Assembly: GCF_002954225.1 (NCBI RefSeq)
Contig: NZ_PPTH01000016.1
Location: 439,114-503,113 of the forward strand
Length of the DNA: 64,000 nucleotides
Source of the DNA: Arthrobacter ruber
GTDB taxonomy: Bacteria > Actinomycetota > Actinomycetes > Actinomycetales > Micrococcaceae
Direction of reading: 5' to 3'
Below are positions 8,240 to 16,730 of the stretch, one piece after another. A program made the translations under genes and the position numbers. The notes under the pieces were generated by a model. The model saw nothing but the letters and a program-made list of their open reading frames with translations. It searched no databases and had not been told where the DNA came from. Within the stretch, counting starts at the first letter, position 1; the number at the start of each line of letters is the position of its first letter.

Positions 8240-9298
8240 TCAGTCGGGTCGGAATCTCTTACGCATCGTCGCGGTGACAGTCTCGTATCCGAGGGATTCG
8301 TAGAGTCCCCGCGCTGCCTGGTTGGACCCGAACACGCTCAGACCGAGATCTCTCGCGCCCTCGGATCGCGCGTGTTCCTCGGCCAGCTCGAGGGCTGCTC
8401 GGCCGAATCCTTTGCCTCGGTGCTCTGGGTGGATGAGTATGTCCCATATCCACCACGAATCGTCCTTCCCCTCCTGATCCCGGCCCACCCAGATGTAGCC
8501 GACCCTCGTGCGGTTCTCGTCGGTGATGTCGAAGACGGCGTGGCCGTCGACGGGCGCCCGGGCCGGAAAGACGCGGTCGAGCGTCTCCTCCGCATGGTGC
8601 CTGGCCTTGTCTGCCGGCTCTCCGGCGGCCATGAGATCCGTCTCGTATTCTCGTCGGCTCTGTTCGAGCCATGCGGGGAAACGGTCGGCCGCCAACGGGA
8701 CCAGGTGGACACGCGCCCTCGAGGGGGTGCGGTCTCCACGAAGGACGGACATGACGATGGTGTCGAAGCGCTGATCGTCGAAGGTGAAGGTCTGGCGCAG
8801 GCGCCCTTCGACCTTGAAGCCGGCACTCTCGTAGACGTGCAGCGCCCTGGGATTGAAGGCGAACACTTCCAGTTCCACACGGTTCAGCGCCGTGGTGGCG
8901 AATGCGTGGTCGAGCACCAGGCGGGTCGCTTCGGTCCCGATACCCCTGCCACGGCCTGCGGCGCCGATCAGTATCCGGAAGTTGCAGCATGCATCTGCTT
9001 CGTTCAGCTCATTGAGGACGACCTCGCCGACGCACGATCCCGTGGTGCGTTCGATGATCGCGAGATCGAGACGGTCGCCGCGTGCCGCAAGGGAGGCGTA
9101 CCACTGGCGCACTTCGGGTGACAGTTGGGCCGGAGCGTTCGAGGCCTCCTCCGTCGTCCGGACCGATCCCGTCAGGTGCCGTACCTCCGGGTCTGCAAGG
9201 ACGACGGCCATGTCCTCGACGTCGTTCTCGGTGAAGGGACGCAGGACCACGAGGTCGCCCTGAAGGATCGGTTTGCGGGTGAAGAACGATGTGCTCAT
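8240..9298 (-). CDS. Tandem GNAT acetyltransferase
   Basis: The protein has 352 residues from ATG 9298 and holds two GNAT domains in one chain. The first (about 15-180) is RimJ/RimL-like: it opens with LVVLRPFTENDVEDM and has the acetyl-CoA loop GRGRGIGTEA. The second (about 195-350) has the loop HRGKGFGRAALE and the late motif SVFGSNQAARGLYESLGYE. GNAT enzymes move an acetyl group from acetyl-CoA to an amine. Tandem forms can use one domain for catalysis and one for substrate binding; both acetyl-CoA loops look intact here. The substrate is unknown. It is transcribed away from the DeoR-type gene across 134 bases. Confidence 0.85.
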   Translation of the reverse strand: MSTSFFTRKPILQGDLVVLRPFTENDVEDMAVVLADPEVRHLTGSVRTTEEASNAPAQLSPEVRQWYASLAARGDRLDLAIIERTTGSCVGEVVLNELNEADACCNFRILIGAAGRGRGIGTEATRLVLDHAFATTALNRVELEVFAFNPRALHVYESAGFKVEGRLRQTFTFDDQRFDTIVMSVLRGDRTPSRARVHLVPLAADRFPAWLEQSRREYETDLMAAGEPADKARHHAEETLDRVFPARAPVDGHAVFDITDENRTRVGYIWVGRDQEGKDDSWWIWDILIHPEHRGKGFGRAALELAEEHARSEGARDLGLSVFGSNQAARGLYESLGYETVTATMRKRFRPD

Positions 9299-9432
9299 GG
9301 TGCGTGTTTCCTGGGCCGGAGGGCTGACGGGGCGGGAGTAGACTCGAAGCAAGGAGAAACAGGTAATAACAATATGGATCAAGCAACAACGTGTAAAGGG
9401 TGGGAGCGGTCGCTCCAGGAGGGGAGGTCGAC

Positions 9433-10197
9433 ATGCTGATGCCCGCTGAGCGGCGTGAGCTACTCGTGGAGAGGCTCCGGAGCCAGGGCAAACTGGTGTC
9501 CCGGGATATGGCGATGGAACTCGGCGTATCGGATGACATCATCCGACGCGACCTCCGGGACATGGCTGCGGCAGGGCTGTGCCAGAGGGTTTACGGCGGA
9601 GCGCTGCCCGCCTCGCCGGCAGTGGTCACCTACGAGGAACGTAGGCAGGTCCGACCGGATGCCAAGCACCATGTCGCCAGGATCGCCGTCGAGCTCCTCC
9701 CCTCCAGGGCGACCCTTCTGCTCGATGGGGGGACGACGGCGCTCGAAGTGGCCCGCGCCTTGCCCCTGGCCTTCGACGGAACGATCATCACCCACAGCGT
9801 CACCGTCGCCGCAGCCCTCCTCGACCACACCGACACAGAGGTCATCATTCTCGGAGGGCGCCTGTTCAAGCACTCGGCCGTAGCCTGCGGCCCGACCACT
9901 GCAGCAGCGCTCGAGGGGATCAGCGCCGACTTCTGCTTCCTCGGAGTCACCGGCGTGCATCCCCAGGCCGGACTCACCACGGACGACTACGAGGAAGCAG
10001 CGATCAAGCGTCTCTTCGCGCAACACTCCGCGGAGACCTACATCCTGGCCAGCTCCGAGAAGATCGGCGCTGCATCCCGCTTCACCGTCATGCCCCTGCG
10101 GGACGTCAGCGGAATCATCACGAACCCGTCCACCGATCCAGCCGATGCCGGCCTACTGCGCGACCTTCAGGAACAGGGAATCAGCATCCTCAGCTAG
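9433..10197 (+). CDS. DeoR family transcriptional regulator
   Basis: The protein has 254 residues. ATG 9433 is preceded by a strong GGAGGGGAGG. Residues about 4-57 form the DeoR helix-turn-helix, with SRDMAMELGVSDDIIRRDLRD as recognition region and RVYGGALP closing it. The rest is the DeoR effector domain, with the phosphosugar-binding motif LDGGTTALEVARAL and a later LFKHSAVACGPTT. These proteins usually repress sugar or nucleoside genes and respond to a phosphorylated sugar. It lies 53 bases upstream of a DUF4406-racemase pair whose promoter carries an inverted repeat (10209-10230), the likely operator. Confidence 0.9.
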   Translation: MLMPAERRELLVERLRSQGKLVSRDMAMELGVSDDIIRRDLRDMAAAGLCQRVYGGALPASPAVVTYEERRQVRPDAKHHVARIAVELLPSRATLLLDGGTTALEVARALPLAFDGTIITHSVTVAAALLDHTDTEVIILGGRLFKHSAVACGPTTAAALEGISADFCFLGVTGVHPQAGLTTDDYEEAAIKRLFAQHSAETYILASSEKIGAASRFTVMPLRDVSGIITNPSTDPADAGLLRDLQEQGISILS

Positions 10198-10208
10198 CGC
10201 ATCCGTGA

Positions 10209-10244
10209 AAACACTTGTTTATCAGTGTTTATGCACGTTATGCT
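10209..10244 (+). promoter_or_regulatory. Leaderless promoter with inverted repeat, putative DeoR operator
   Basis: TTGTTT (10215-10220), an 18-base spacer and TATGCT (10239-10244) form a -35/-10 pair that places the transcription start at or next to ATG 10251, which has no Shine-Dalgarno sequence. AAACACT (10209-10215) and AGTGTTT (10224-10230) are a perfect inverted repeat with an 8-base centre, overlapping the -35 box. A repressor there would block RNA polymerase. The DeoR-type gene just upstream is the obvious candidate. The base pattern is seen directly; the function is inferred. Confidence 0.6.
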
Positions 10245-10250
10245 GCTGCC

Positions 10251-10649
10251 ATGACCAAACCACTGATGATCCTGATTGCCGGCCCGTACCGCAGCGGGAC
10301 GAACGATGACCCCGCTCTCCTCTCCGCCAACCTCCGCGCCCTCGAGGCATATGCATGGCCTGTCTTCGAGAAAGGCCACATCCCGATGATCGGGGAGTGG
10401 GTGGCCCTGCCCGTCCTCGAAAGCGCGGGTGCGGGGCTTGCCGACCCGCTGGCGGAGAAGGTCATGTATCCCACGGCGCAACGCCTGCTGCACCACTGCG
10501 ATGCCGTCCTGCGTCTGCCCGGCAATTCCCGGGGTGCCGACAATGACGTTCTGATCGCCAGGGAACTGGGACTCCCCGTCTACACGGACGTCATGGACAT
10601 CCCCGTGCGGGAGGCTCACCATGCACCCGCTCGGGCCGTCGGATCATGA
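10251..10649 (+). CDS. DUF4406 (nucleoside 2-deoxyribosyltransferase-like) protein
   Basis: This 132-residue protein starts at ATG 10251 directly behind a leaderless-type promoter. It begins with LMILIAGPYRSGT, the first strand and loop of the nucleoside 2-deoxyribosyltransferase fold, and ends with a GNSRGADNDVLIARELGLPVY segment that matches the family's second conserved region. Members cleave or transfer N-glycosidic bonds of nucleosides, but DUF4406 members are mostly uncharacterised. It overlaps the following racemase gene by four bases (ATGA), so they are translationally coupled. A DeoR-type regulator precedes them, which fits sugar or nucleoside control. Confidence 0.8.
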   Translation: MTKPLMILIAGPYRSGTNDDPALLSANLRALEAYAWPVFEKGHIPMIGEWVALPVLESAGAGLADPLAEKVMYPTAQRLLHHCDAVLRLPGNSRGADNDVLIARELGLPVYTDVMDIPVREAHHAPARAVGS

Positions 10650-11335
10650 AGCGCATCGGGCTTCTGGGCGGCATGAGTTGGGAATCCACCGTCGAGTACT
10701 ACCGGTTGGCGAACGAACTGGTGCGCAACCGGCTCGGCGGCGTCCACTCGGCCAGTATCCTGCTCGACTCCATGAACTTCGCCGTCATGGAGAAGCTGCA
10801 GTCGGCCGGAAAATGGCAGGAAGCCGGCACCATGCTCGCCGGCAAGGCCTCGGCGTTGGAAGCCGCCGGCGCGGACATGATCGTCCTCTGCACCAACACC
10901 ATGCACATCGTCGCCGACTCCATCGAACGAGCGGTGAAGATCCCCGTGCTGCACATCGTCGACGCGACCTCGGCCAGAATCACGCAGGCCGGCCTGAAGC
11001 GTGTCGGGCTGCTAGGGACCGCGTTCACCATGGAACACAGCTTCTACCGCGACCGACTCTCCGCCGCCGGCGTGGAAGCCATAGTGCCCGAACGCTCCGA
11101 CCAGGCCACGGTCCATCGGATCATCTACGAGGAGCTCGTCCGCGGCATCGTCAGCGACGAGTCCCGCGCAGAGTACGCAGCGATCATGGAACGCCTCGTT
11201 GAGGCCGGCGCCCAAGGAATCATCCTCGGTTGCACCGAGATCGAGATGCTGGTGACCCCGGCAGACAGCACCGTCCCGTTGTTCCCTACCACTCAGATCC
11301 ACATCGAAACCGCCGTCGAACACGCATTCCACTGA
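10646..11335 (+). CDS. Aspartate/glutamate racemase family protein
   Basis: The protein has 229 residues. The start is fixed by the ATGA overlap with the preceding gene. It opens with the family motif GLLGGMSWEST and has both catalytic cysteines: C82 in LCTNTMH and C196 in LGCTEIE. These act as the acid and base that interconvert L- and D-amino acids without a cofactor. YgeA-like members have broad or unusual amino-acid specificity, so the substrate cannot be assigned. D-amino acids for peptidoglycan or for catabolism are both possible. Confidence 0.9.
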   Translation: MKRIGLLGGMSWESTVEYYRLANELVRNRLGGVHSASILLDSMNFAVMEKLQSAGKWQEAGTMLAGKASALEAAGADMIVLCTNTMHIVADSIERAVKIPVLHIVDATSARITQAGLKRVGLLGTAFTMEHSFYRDRLSAAGVEAIVPERSDQATVHRIIYEELVRGIVSDESRAEYAAIMERLVEAGAQGIILGCTEIEMLVTPADSTVPLFPTTQIHIETAVEHAFH

Positions 11336-11377
11336 GTCATTCGACGGACGAGGTGGCCACCAACCGCGCCCGCCGGG

Positions 11378-12481
11378 TCATCGCGGTGAGCCGCTTCCGG
11401 GCTGGATACCACCTTCGATCCATGGGTAACCCGTGGCCAGGGGGGCGCCGTCGTCGTGGCGTGATAGCCATTCGACCGCAGCACCGTGGTAGCGGTGGAA
11501 TCCCTTGTAGTCGGCGAGTTCGGGGTCCAGGGACGCGAGCGCCCGATGTACTCGTTTCGCCCAGCCCGGAGCGTGTTCCACCAGCTCGGCAAGGCTGACG
11601 AGGTAGGTACGGACCGGGAAGACGATGGCGTTCGATCGCGGCAGACGATGCAGGGGCTGCAGTTCGATGCGCAGGTACACCATGTCTCCCGCGTTCTCAG
11701 CGGTGACCCGCGCGCGATCCGGGGCCCAGTCGGGAAGCGTCTCCACCGAGGTCTCGAGACGCGGATGGACGGTCAGCGACCAATTGACCCGCCGGACGGG
11801 GTGACCGGGCTTCATACGGAGCAGGAACTTGAGCGCCCGGTCGAGGATCCCCATCTTGTCCAACTTGGGCACGGGGCCGTGGAACTCCGAGAAGTTCATG
11901 CCGAGATTGAACTGCAGGGAGTAGTCGGCGCGCTGGGTCGTCATGCCGGCGCCGATGACGAGGGTGTTGTCCCTCTCCTCGAGTACGACGAACTCTCCCT
12001 GGGCCTGGCGCGTGGCGTACTCCATCGGATCCATCGGCAGGGTTTCAGGATCGCCGAAGGTGAAGGAGTCGTCGATGCCGAGGAGCCGGTTCTGCCACCG
12101 CCACTCGTTCCCGTTCCTGGTGAGGGTGAAGTGCTCGGGGAAGTCCCTGTTATACGACTCGAAGATGAGTTCCAGGAGGTCCCACTGCGCCTCCATCATG
12201 TGCGGCAGCGCGAGGTAGTGGACACCTGGCATCTCTCGCAGCATCTGGTCGCGATGGGCACACTCGGACACATAGTGCTCATCGACGTCGAAGGCAGCCC
12301 TCAGGGCGCCGGTGCCGGCCGAAACGTGCGGTTCGAGATTCATTGAGTACATGTACTCGTCGTCCGGGAACGGGAACGGGAGACGGCGAACCGCCTCGCG
12401 TGAATTCCGGAACCGGTACTCCCCGCCCGGCGTATAGGTCTCGTCCGGTGTGAATCCGGCTGGGTTGGATACCGCTGTCAT
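11378..12481 (-). CDS. Heme-dependent oxidative N-demethylase (DUF3445) subunit
   Basis: ATG 12481 is chosen because AAGGAG lies upstream; this gives 367 residues. The protein belongs to the DUF3445 family, whose characterised members use heme in a PAS-like fold to remove methyl groups oxidatively from amines such as dimethylamine. Family segments visible include WRWQNRLLGI, ERDNTLVIGAGM and VNWSLTVHPRLET, followed by a C-terminal RTYLVSLAELVE helix and a WLSRH end. It closes an operon with an APC permease, a DmmA-like protein and a flavin/2Fe-2S reductase that would supply electrons. The actual substrate is not known. Confidence 0.87.
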   Translation of the reverse strand: MTAVSNPAGFTPDETYTPGGEYRFRNSREAVRRLPFPFPDDEYMYSMNLEPHVSAGTGALRAAFDVDEHYVSECAHRDQMLREMPGVHYLALPHMMEAQWDLLELIFESYNRDFPEHFTLTRNGNEWRWQNRLLGIDDSFTFGDPETLPMDPMEYATRQAQGEFVVLEERDNTLVIGAGMTTQRADYSLQFNLGMNFSEFHGPVPKLDKMGILDRALKFLLRMKPGHPVRRVNWSLTVHPRLETSVETLPDWAPDRARVTAENAGDMVYLRIELQPLHRLPRSNAIVFPVRTYLVSLAELVEHAPGWAKRVHRALASLDPELADYKGFHRYHGAAVEWLSRHDDGAPLATGYPWIEGGIQPGSGSPR

Positions 12482-12492
12482 CGGTGTTCTCC

Positions 12493-13464
12493 TTAAGCGT
12501 TCAGAACGAGTTTTGTACAGGTGGCCCGCGAGACGCAGGGCATGATGAGCTTGTTCGTGCAGCGGTCCGATTCGGACAGCCAGTCGTCCCGGTGGTCGAT
12601 GGTGCCTTCGAGCTCCAGGACCTCGGTCTCGCATTCACCGCATGCACCTCCCCGGCAGAGGTAGGGCAGCTTGTGGCCCGCCTCCTCGACAGCCTCCAGC
12701 AGCGACTGCTCGGGGGACACCTCGACGACCGCTCCGGACCGCGCCAGGGTGACGGAGAAGGGATCGCCGGTGGACCCGAGGTCCTCGAACCGCTCGAAGT
12801 GGATGTGCGAGTCCGTCCAGCCGTGGGTGTGTGCCGCCCGGATGACGTCGTCGACCATGCGCGAGGGTCCGCAGACGTAGGCGTGGGTGCCGAGCGGCAG
12901 CCCACCGAGGATCTCGTACGAGTTCAGCCGGGTCCCGTCGCCATCGCCGTACAGCACGACCCTCTCCCCGTAGCGTTCCCGGAGTTCATGCCCGAGAGCG
13001 GCATGCTCCGGGCCGCGGACCGCGAGGTGGAGTTCGAACGAGCTTCCCTTGAGACTCAGTTCGTCGAGTTGGGCATAGATGGGCGTGACCCCGACGCCTC
13101 CGGCGATGAAGACGTGATGCCGCGCGTGCTTGGAGACAGGGAAGAGATTCGCCGGGATGGTGGCGGACAGGACGTCGCCCTCGCGGACATCCCTGTGCAT
13201 GGCGATGGAGCCGCGCTTCCCTTCGTCGACCCGGCGGACGGCGATCTGGTATTCGCTGGTGTCGTAGGGCGAACTCATGAGCGAGTAGGCGTTGCGTCTG
13301 GTCTCCCCCTCGAACGGGATCAGGACCCTGATATGGCTGCCGCCGGAGAAGGGCGGGAGCCAGGACCCGTCCGCCGCGGAGAACGTGTACCGGTTGATCT
13401 CCGGAGTGACGGCCTCTATGCGCTTCACCCTGAGCTGCAGGGATCCGTGGTGCGCCTCGCTCAT
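12493..13464 (-). CDS. Flavin and 2Fe-2S oxidoreductase of the N-demethylase
   Basis: This is a 323-residue reductase of the phthalate dioxygenase reductase type. An FMN-binding barrel comes first, with R57-N-A-Y-S61. An NAD-binding domain follows, with GGVGVTP at 122-128 and a VCGPSRM segment near 197. A plant-type ferredoxin domain ends the protein, with cluster ligands C270, C275, C278 and C310. It carries electrons from NAD(P)H through FMN to the iron-sulfur cluster and on to the heme protein encoded 11 bases downstream. ATG 13464 overlaps the stop of the DmmA-like gene by four bases. It corresponds to the reductase subunit of dimethylamine monooxygenase-type systems. Confidence 0.9.
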   Translation of the reverse strand: MSEAHHGSLQLRVKRIEAVTPEINRYTFSAADGSWLPPFSGGSHIRVLIPFEGETRRNAYSLMSSPYDTSEYQIAVRRVDEGKRGSIAMHRDVREGDVLSATIPANLFPVSKHARHHVFIAGGVGVTPIYAQLDELSLKGSSFELHLAVRGPEHAALGHELRERYGERVVLYGDGDGTRLNSYEILGGLPLGTHAYVCGPSRMVDDVIRAAHTHGWTDSHIHFERFEDLGSTGDPFSVTLARSGAVVEVSPEQSLLEAVEEAGHKLPYLCRGGACGECETEVLELEGTIDHRDDWLSESDRCTNKLIMPCVSRATCTKLVLNA

Positions 13465-14066
13465 GTGTCCAACTCCTCGTTCTCCGGAAGCTCGCCCGGT
13501 ACTTCGCCGTCCGCTTTGACTCCCTGGAACGCAGCGAGCCTCCCCGAGTAGTGATCACGGACGATCAGGTTGCGTTCGCACCCCGGGCATCGGAAGATCC
13601 GCCGGGACACGTTCTCGGAATAGTGGCTGCAGTGCGCGCACCATACGCGGCGCACGAAGGAACCTGCATGCTCGCGCAGTACCTCGTCGCGGTTCATGCC
13701 GTAGGAGGTGGCGACTTGCATCGACGTGCCGATGAACCCTTCGGAACCGGAGAGGTACAGCCGGGTGCCCATCTTCGCGGTCGCGAGGAACGCGTCGAGT
13801 CCCCTCACGGCGTCGGCATTGTTCGGGAACACGACGAGTTCGCGGACTGCGAAGTTCCGGAGGTCGGCCAGGTAGTTCTTCCCGGTGAACGACTCGATCG
13901 AGTAGAGCACGGTGGTCGCCGCCAGCTGTCCCGGAATCATCGCTCCGAGCAGCCGCACCAGCGGCTCTCCGCCACTGCCCTGTGCGGCAGCGACATGGCT
14001 CGTGCCGGTCGCCATCGGCGCCAGCTCGTCGTAGATGGGGCGGCTCTTGATGCCAGTGATCAGCAT
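13461..14066 (-). CDS. DmmA-like subunit with a C-terminal four-cysteine ribbon
   Basis: This 201-residue protein resembles the DmmA-type subunit of dimethylamine monooxygenases. Residues about 30-120 have alternating hydrophobic strands, suggesting a flavodoxin- or ferredoxin-reductase-like alpha/beta fold. The C-terminal 60 residues are the conserved DmmA-like domain with C143-x2-C146 and C160-x2-C163, which probably bind zinc or iron, followed by VRDHYSGRLAAFQGV. It lies seven bases after the permease stop and overlaps the reductase start by four bases. ATG 14066 is preferred because upstream codons are Arg/Pro rich. Its role is probably structural or in electron transfer. Confidence 0.78.
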   Translation of the reverse strand: MLITGIKSRPIYDELAPMATGTSHVAAAQGSGGEPLVRLLGAMIPGQLAATTVLYSIESFTGKNYLADLRNFAVRELVVFPNNADAVRGLDAFLATAKMGTRLYLSGSEGFIGTSMQVATSYGMNRDEVLREHAGSFVRRVWCAHCSHYSENVSRRIFRCPGCERNLIVRDHYSGRLAAFQGVKADGEVPGELPENEELDT

Positions 14067-14073
14067 GGCTCTG

Positions 14074-15621
14074 CTACCTCTGATCCTTCGATGGAGCCGA
14101 CAGGACGGCGTCCTGTCGGTTGCCGGCCGGGGCGGTAGGAACTGCATCGGCTGCCGGAGCATCACCCTTGAGGTACGGCTTCTTCCAGGCCATGTAGACG
14201 AGTCCCACCACCACGACGGAGACTGCGGAGATCAGGACGACGTAGTTGGCGAACCAGCCATCCTCCGGTGTCCGGGGCCACGCCATGTTCACCATGCCGA
14301 GTACGCCCCAGACGAGGGCTGCGATATTGACCGGGATGCCCCAGGCACCCAGTTGGAAGGCGCCGTTCGGCTTCCAGCCGAGGAGGCGGGCCCGCAGCGA
14401 GGCGAGGACGACCATCTGGAACCCCATGTACATCCCCATGGCCGCGAACGAGATGATCACTGTCAGGGCGTCACTGGAGACCTTCGATCCGACGACGATG
14501 GCGGCGGGCACCAGCCCTGCCAGGAGCAGGGCGTACGGAGGTACGTGACGGGACTCGCTGAAGGTGCTCAGGAGCCTGCTGCCCGGGAGGATGCCGTCGC
14601 GGGCCATCGAGTAGGCGAGGCGCGAGGTGGCTGCCTGCAGGCTCAGGACGCATGAGAGGAACGAGACCAGGACGATGGCAAGCACCACCTTGAAGCCGAT
14701 GGGGCCGAAGGCCGACAGGAGGATGTTGCCGACGGGATCGGTGTCGGTGCCTGAGATCACGGCCGCGAAATCCGGGACGGCGAGGATCAGGGACAGGCAG
14801 ACGAACATTGCTGCGAAACCACCGATGTAGATGGTCATCCGCATGGCCTTGGGGATCGTGCGGCCCGGGTTCGGGACTTCCTCAGCCACGTCACCGCAGG
14901 CTTCGAAGCCGTAGTACTGGAAGATGCCGATCAACCCGGCGGCCGCGAAAGCCACGAAGTAGCTGCTGCCCTCTCCTGCACCGAAGGCCTGGAACAGGAC
15001 ACCGAGGTCGTGGTGCCTGGCCGTCAGCAGCAGCCAGCTCCCCACTGCCAGGGCACCGCCGAGCTCGGCCAGGAGGCCTATCATCGCCACGGTGTTCAGG
15101 ACCTTGGTTCCTCCCAGGTTCAGGACCGTGGCAAGCGCTATCACCACGAGACCCGAGACGATCACGGAGTCGACGGTGTTCTCCATACCGACGAGCGTGC
15201 TCAGGAACGGTCCTGCCCCGTACGCGACGCTGGCGATGGTGGTCAGGAGCGCGACCAGGTAGACCCAACCATTCATCCAGCCCCATTTGCGGCCCCATAG
15301 CCTGCGTGACCAGGGATAGACCCCCCCGGCCACGGGGTACGCCGCGACGACCTCCCCGAAGACGGTGGCGACGAGGAGTTGACCGACGCCGACGATGACG
15401 AGGGACCAGAACATCGGCGGGCCCGCGACGCCTAGTGATGCCGCGAACAGCGAGTACACGGCCACAACCGGCGACAGGTAGGTGAACCCCAGCGAGACAT
15501 TCCCCCAGAACGTCATCTCCCGCTTGAACTGCCGCTCGTAGGAGTAGCCGAGGCTGGCGAGGTGCTGGGCGTCCTGGTCGGCGACAGACTCCTTGGGCGG
15601 TTCTGCACTATCTACACGCAT
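14074..15621 (-). CDS. APC superfamily amino acid/amine permease
   Basis: The protein has 515 residues and about twelve membrane segments. Membrane segment 1 carries the substrate-site pattern GFTYLSPVVAVYSLF. A conserved GFEACGDVAEEVPNPGRTIP segment near residue 265 is typical of the amino-acid/choline transporter branch that takes up GABA, choline or polyamines. The N-terminal 45 residues are cytoplasmic and charged; the C-terminal 30 are flexible. As first gene of the N-demethylase operon it probably imports the methylated amine or amino acid that the operon degrades. ATG 15621 is used; the upstream region carries a palindrome that may be the operator. Confidence 0.87.
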   Translation of the reverse strand: MRVDSAEPPKESVADQDAQHLASLGYSYERQFKREMTFWGNVSLGFTYLSPVVAVYSLFAASLGVAGPPMFWSLVIVGVGQLLVATVFGEVVAAYPVAGGVYPWSRRLWGRKWGWMNGWVYLVALLTTIASVAYGAGPFLSTLVGMENTVDSVIVSGLVVIALATVLNLGGTKVLNTVAMIGLLAELGGALAVGSWLLLTARHHDLGVLFQAFGAGEGSSYFVAFAAAGLIGIFQYYGFEACGDVAEEVPNPGRTIPKAMRMTIYIGGFAAMFVCLSLILAVPDFAAVISGTDTDPVGNILLSAFGPIGFKVVLAIVLVSFLSCVLSLQAATSRLAYSMARDGILPGSRLLSTFSESRHVPPYALLLAGLVPAAIVVGSKVSSDALTVIISFAAMGMYMGFQMVVLASLRARLLGWKPNGAFQLGAWGIPVNIAALVWGVLGMVNMAWPRTPEDGWFANYVVLISAVSVVVVGLVYMAWKKPYLKGDAPAADAVPTAPAGNRQDAVLSAPSKDQR

Positions 15622-15968
15622 GGGGTTCCTTCTCTTGGATCCTCAGGGGCTCATGTGAGCTGGACCACGTCGCAAAAACTATAGTTTCAAATGTTTAACT
15701 CCGCAACACCAGCCCAAGCACCCCCTGATCGGCAGGTGGAGCGTGACCCAAGGTGGTGCAAGAGGTCCATAACCTATGTTTCCGATGGATTTTCTGAACT
15801 AGTCGATACACTTGTGACACTCCTGTAGGAGAGCGGCTGCAGGCGAATACGCCGGCAGCCGTTCGAGGGGTTCGTCGGAGGCAGCCGCGGTCCGTCCTGC
15901 TACCGTCCGGTGCGGGGAACGGCGCCGACTAAACTTGCTGCTGTCCTCACACCGCATGGAGTCTCTAC
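15622..15968. promoter_or_regulatory. Divergent control region with perfect palindrome
   Basis: These 347 bases separate the permease operon (minus) from the GntR-Cache operon (plus). AAACTATAGTTT at 15676-15687 is a perfect 12-bp palindrome, about 55 bases before the permease start. A degenerate relative, AACCTATGTTT, lies near 15771-15781. The palindrome sits in an unusually A/T-rich stretch that includes CAAATGTTTAACT. GntR-FCD regulators bind short palindromes of this size, so the divergent regulator is the likely ligand. The palindrome is seen directly; the binding is inferred. Confidence 0.5.
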
Positions 15969-16730
15969 TTGGCACCCACCACCGCCTTCCAGGCCCACGT
16001 CTACCGATCGCTGCCGGAGACGGAGCGCTCAGACGCCATTGTGAACAGGATCTCCAAGGCGATCTCCCTGGGTCTGCTGAAGGTCGGGGAGCGGCTCCCC
16101 TCGGAGACAGCGCTTTCGGAGATGTTCGGCGTCGCGCCGTCCACACTCAGGGAAGCGCTGTCGGACCTGCGGCAGCAGGGAATCGTTGCCACACGGCGAG
16201 GACGCAGCGGCGGGACGTTCATCGTCAAGCAACCCTTCATGTCGCCCGATGCGACGAGGAGATGGCTGCAGGAGACGTCCATCGCGGAGCTACGGGACCT
16301 GGGCGACGAGCATGCCGCCATCGCTGCTGCCACGGTTCGACTGGCCTGCGAACGAGCCGAATCCCACGAGGTCGGCAGGCTGCTCGACCTCGCTCGGGCA
16401 CTGGTCATGTCGGACAAGTCCGAAGCGCGCGCCCACGCTGACAGCCGGTTCCACATCGAACTGGCGGTCCTTGCGCAATCGCCGCGGCTCACCAACGCGG
16501 AGATAAGGCTGCAGGCCGAAACGGTCCAGGCTCTGTGGGCACCCTTGTCATCGACCCGCGATCCGGAACGGGTGGCCGCGGAACACCTCGCCGTGGCTCG
16601 CGCCATCGCCGACGACGCACCCGAGGAGGCCCAGCGGCTGGTACTGCAGCATATCCGCCACGACATCCACCACCTCGTCGATGCCAAATTGTCCCTCGGG
16701 TACCCCACGAATCAGGAGGAGCGACCATGA
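15969..16730 (+). CDS. GntR family regulator with FCD domain
   Basis: This is a 253-residue protein. TTG 15969 is the only reasonable in-frame start before the DNA-binding domain; ATG 15956 is in another frame. Residues about 20-88 form the winged helix typical of GntR proteins, with ERLPSETALSEMFGVAPSTLREAL and a GIVATRRGRSGGTFI wing. The rest is an all-helical FCD domain with metal-ligand-like His residues (DSRFHIELAV, QHIRHDIHH). These regulators usually repress catabolic genes and are released by an acidic or amine substrate. It faces the N-demethylase operon and overlaps the Cache gene by four bases, so ligand sensing may be shared. Confidence 0.87.
   Translation: MAPTTAFQAHVYRSLPETERSDAIVNRISKAISLGLLKVGERLPSETALSEMFGVAPSTLREALSDLRQQGIVATRRGRSGGTFIVKQPFMSPDATRRWLQETSIAELRDLGDEHAAIAAATVRLACERAESHEVGRLLDLARALVMSDKSEARAHADSRFHIELAVLAQSPRLTNAEIRLQAETVQALWAPLSSTRDPERVAAEHLAVARAIADDAPEEAQRLVLQHIRHDIHHLVDAKLSLGYPTNQEERP

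Noticed and set aside
9374-9439. 21-codon frame ending over the start of the DeoR-type gene
   Set aside because: Its ATG has no properly spaced ribosome site and the strong GGAGGGGAGG belongs to ATG 9433; chance is likely.
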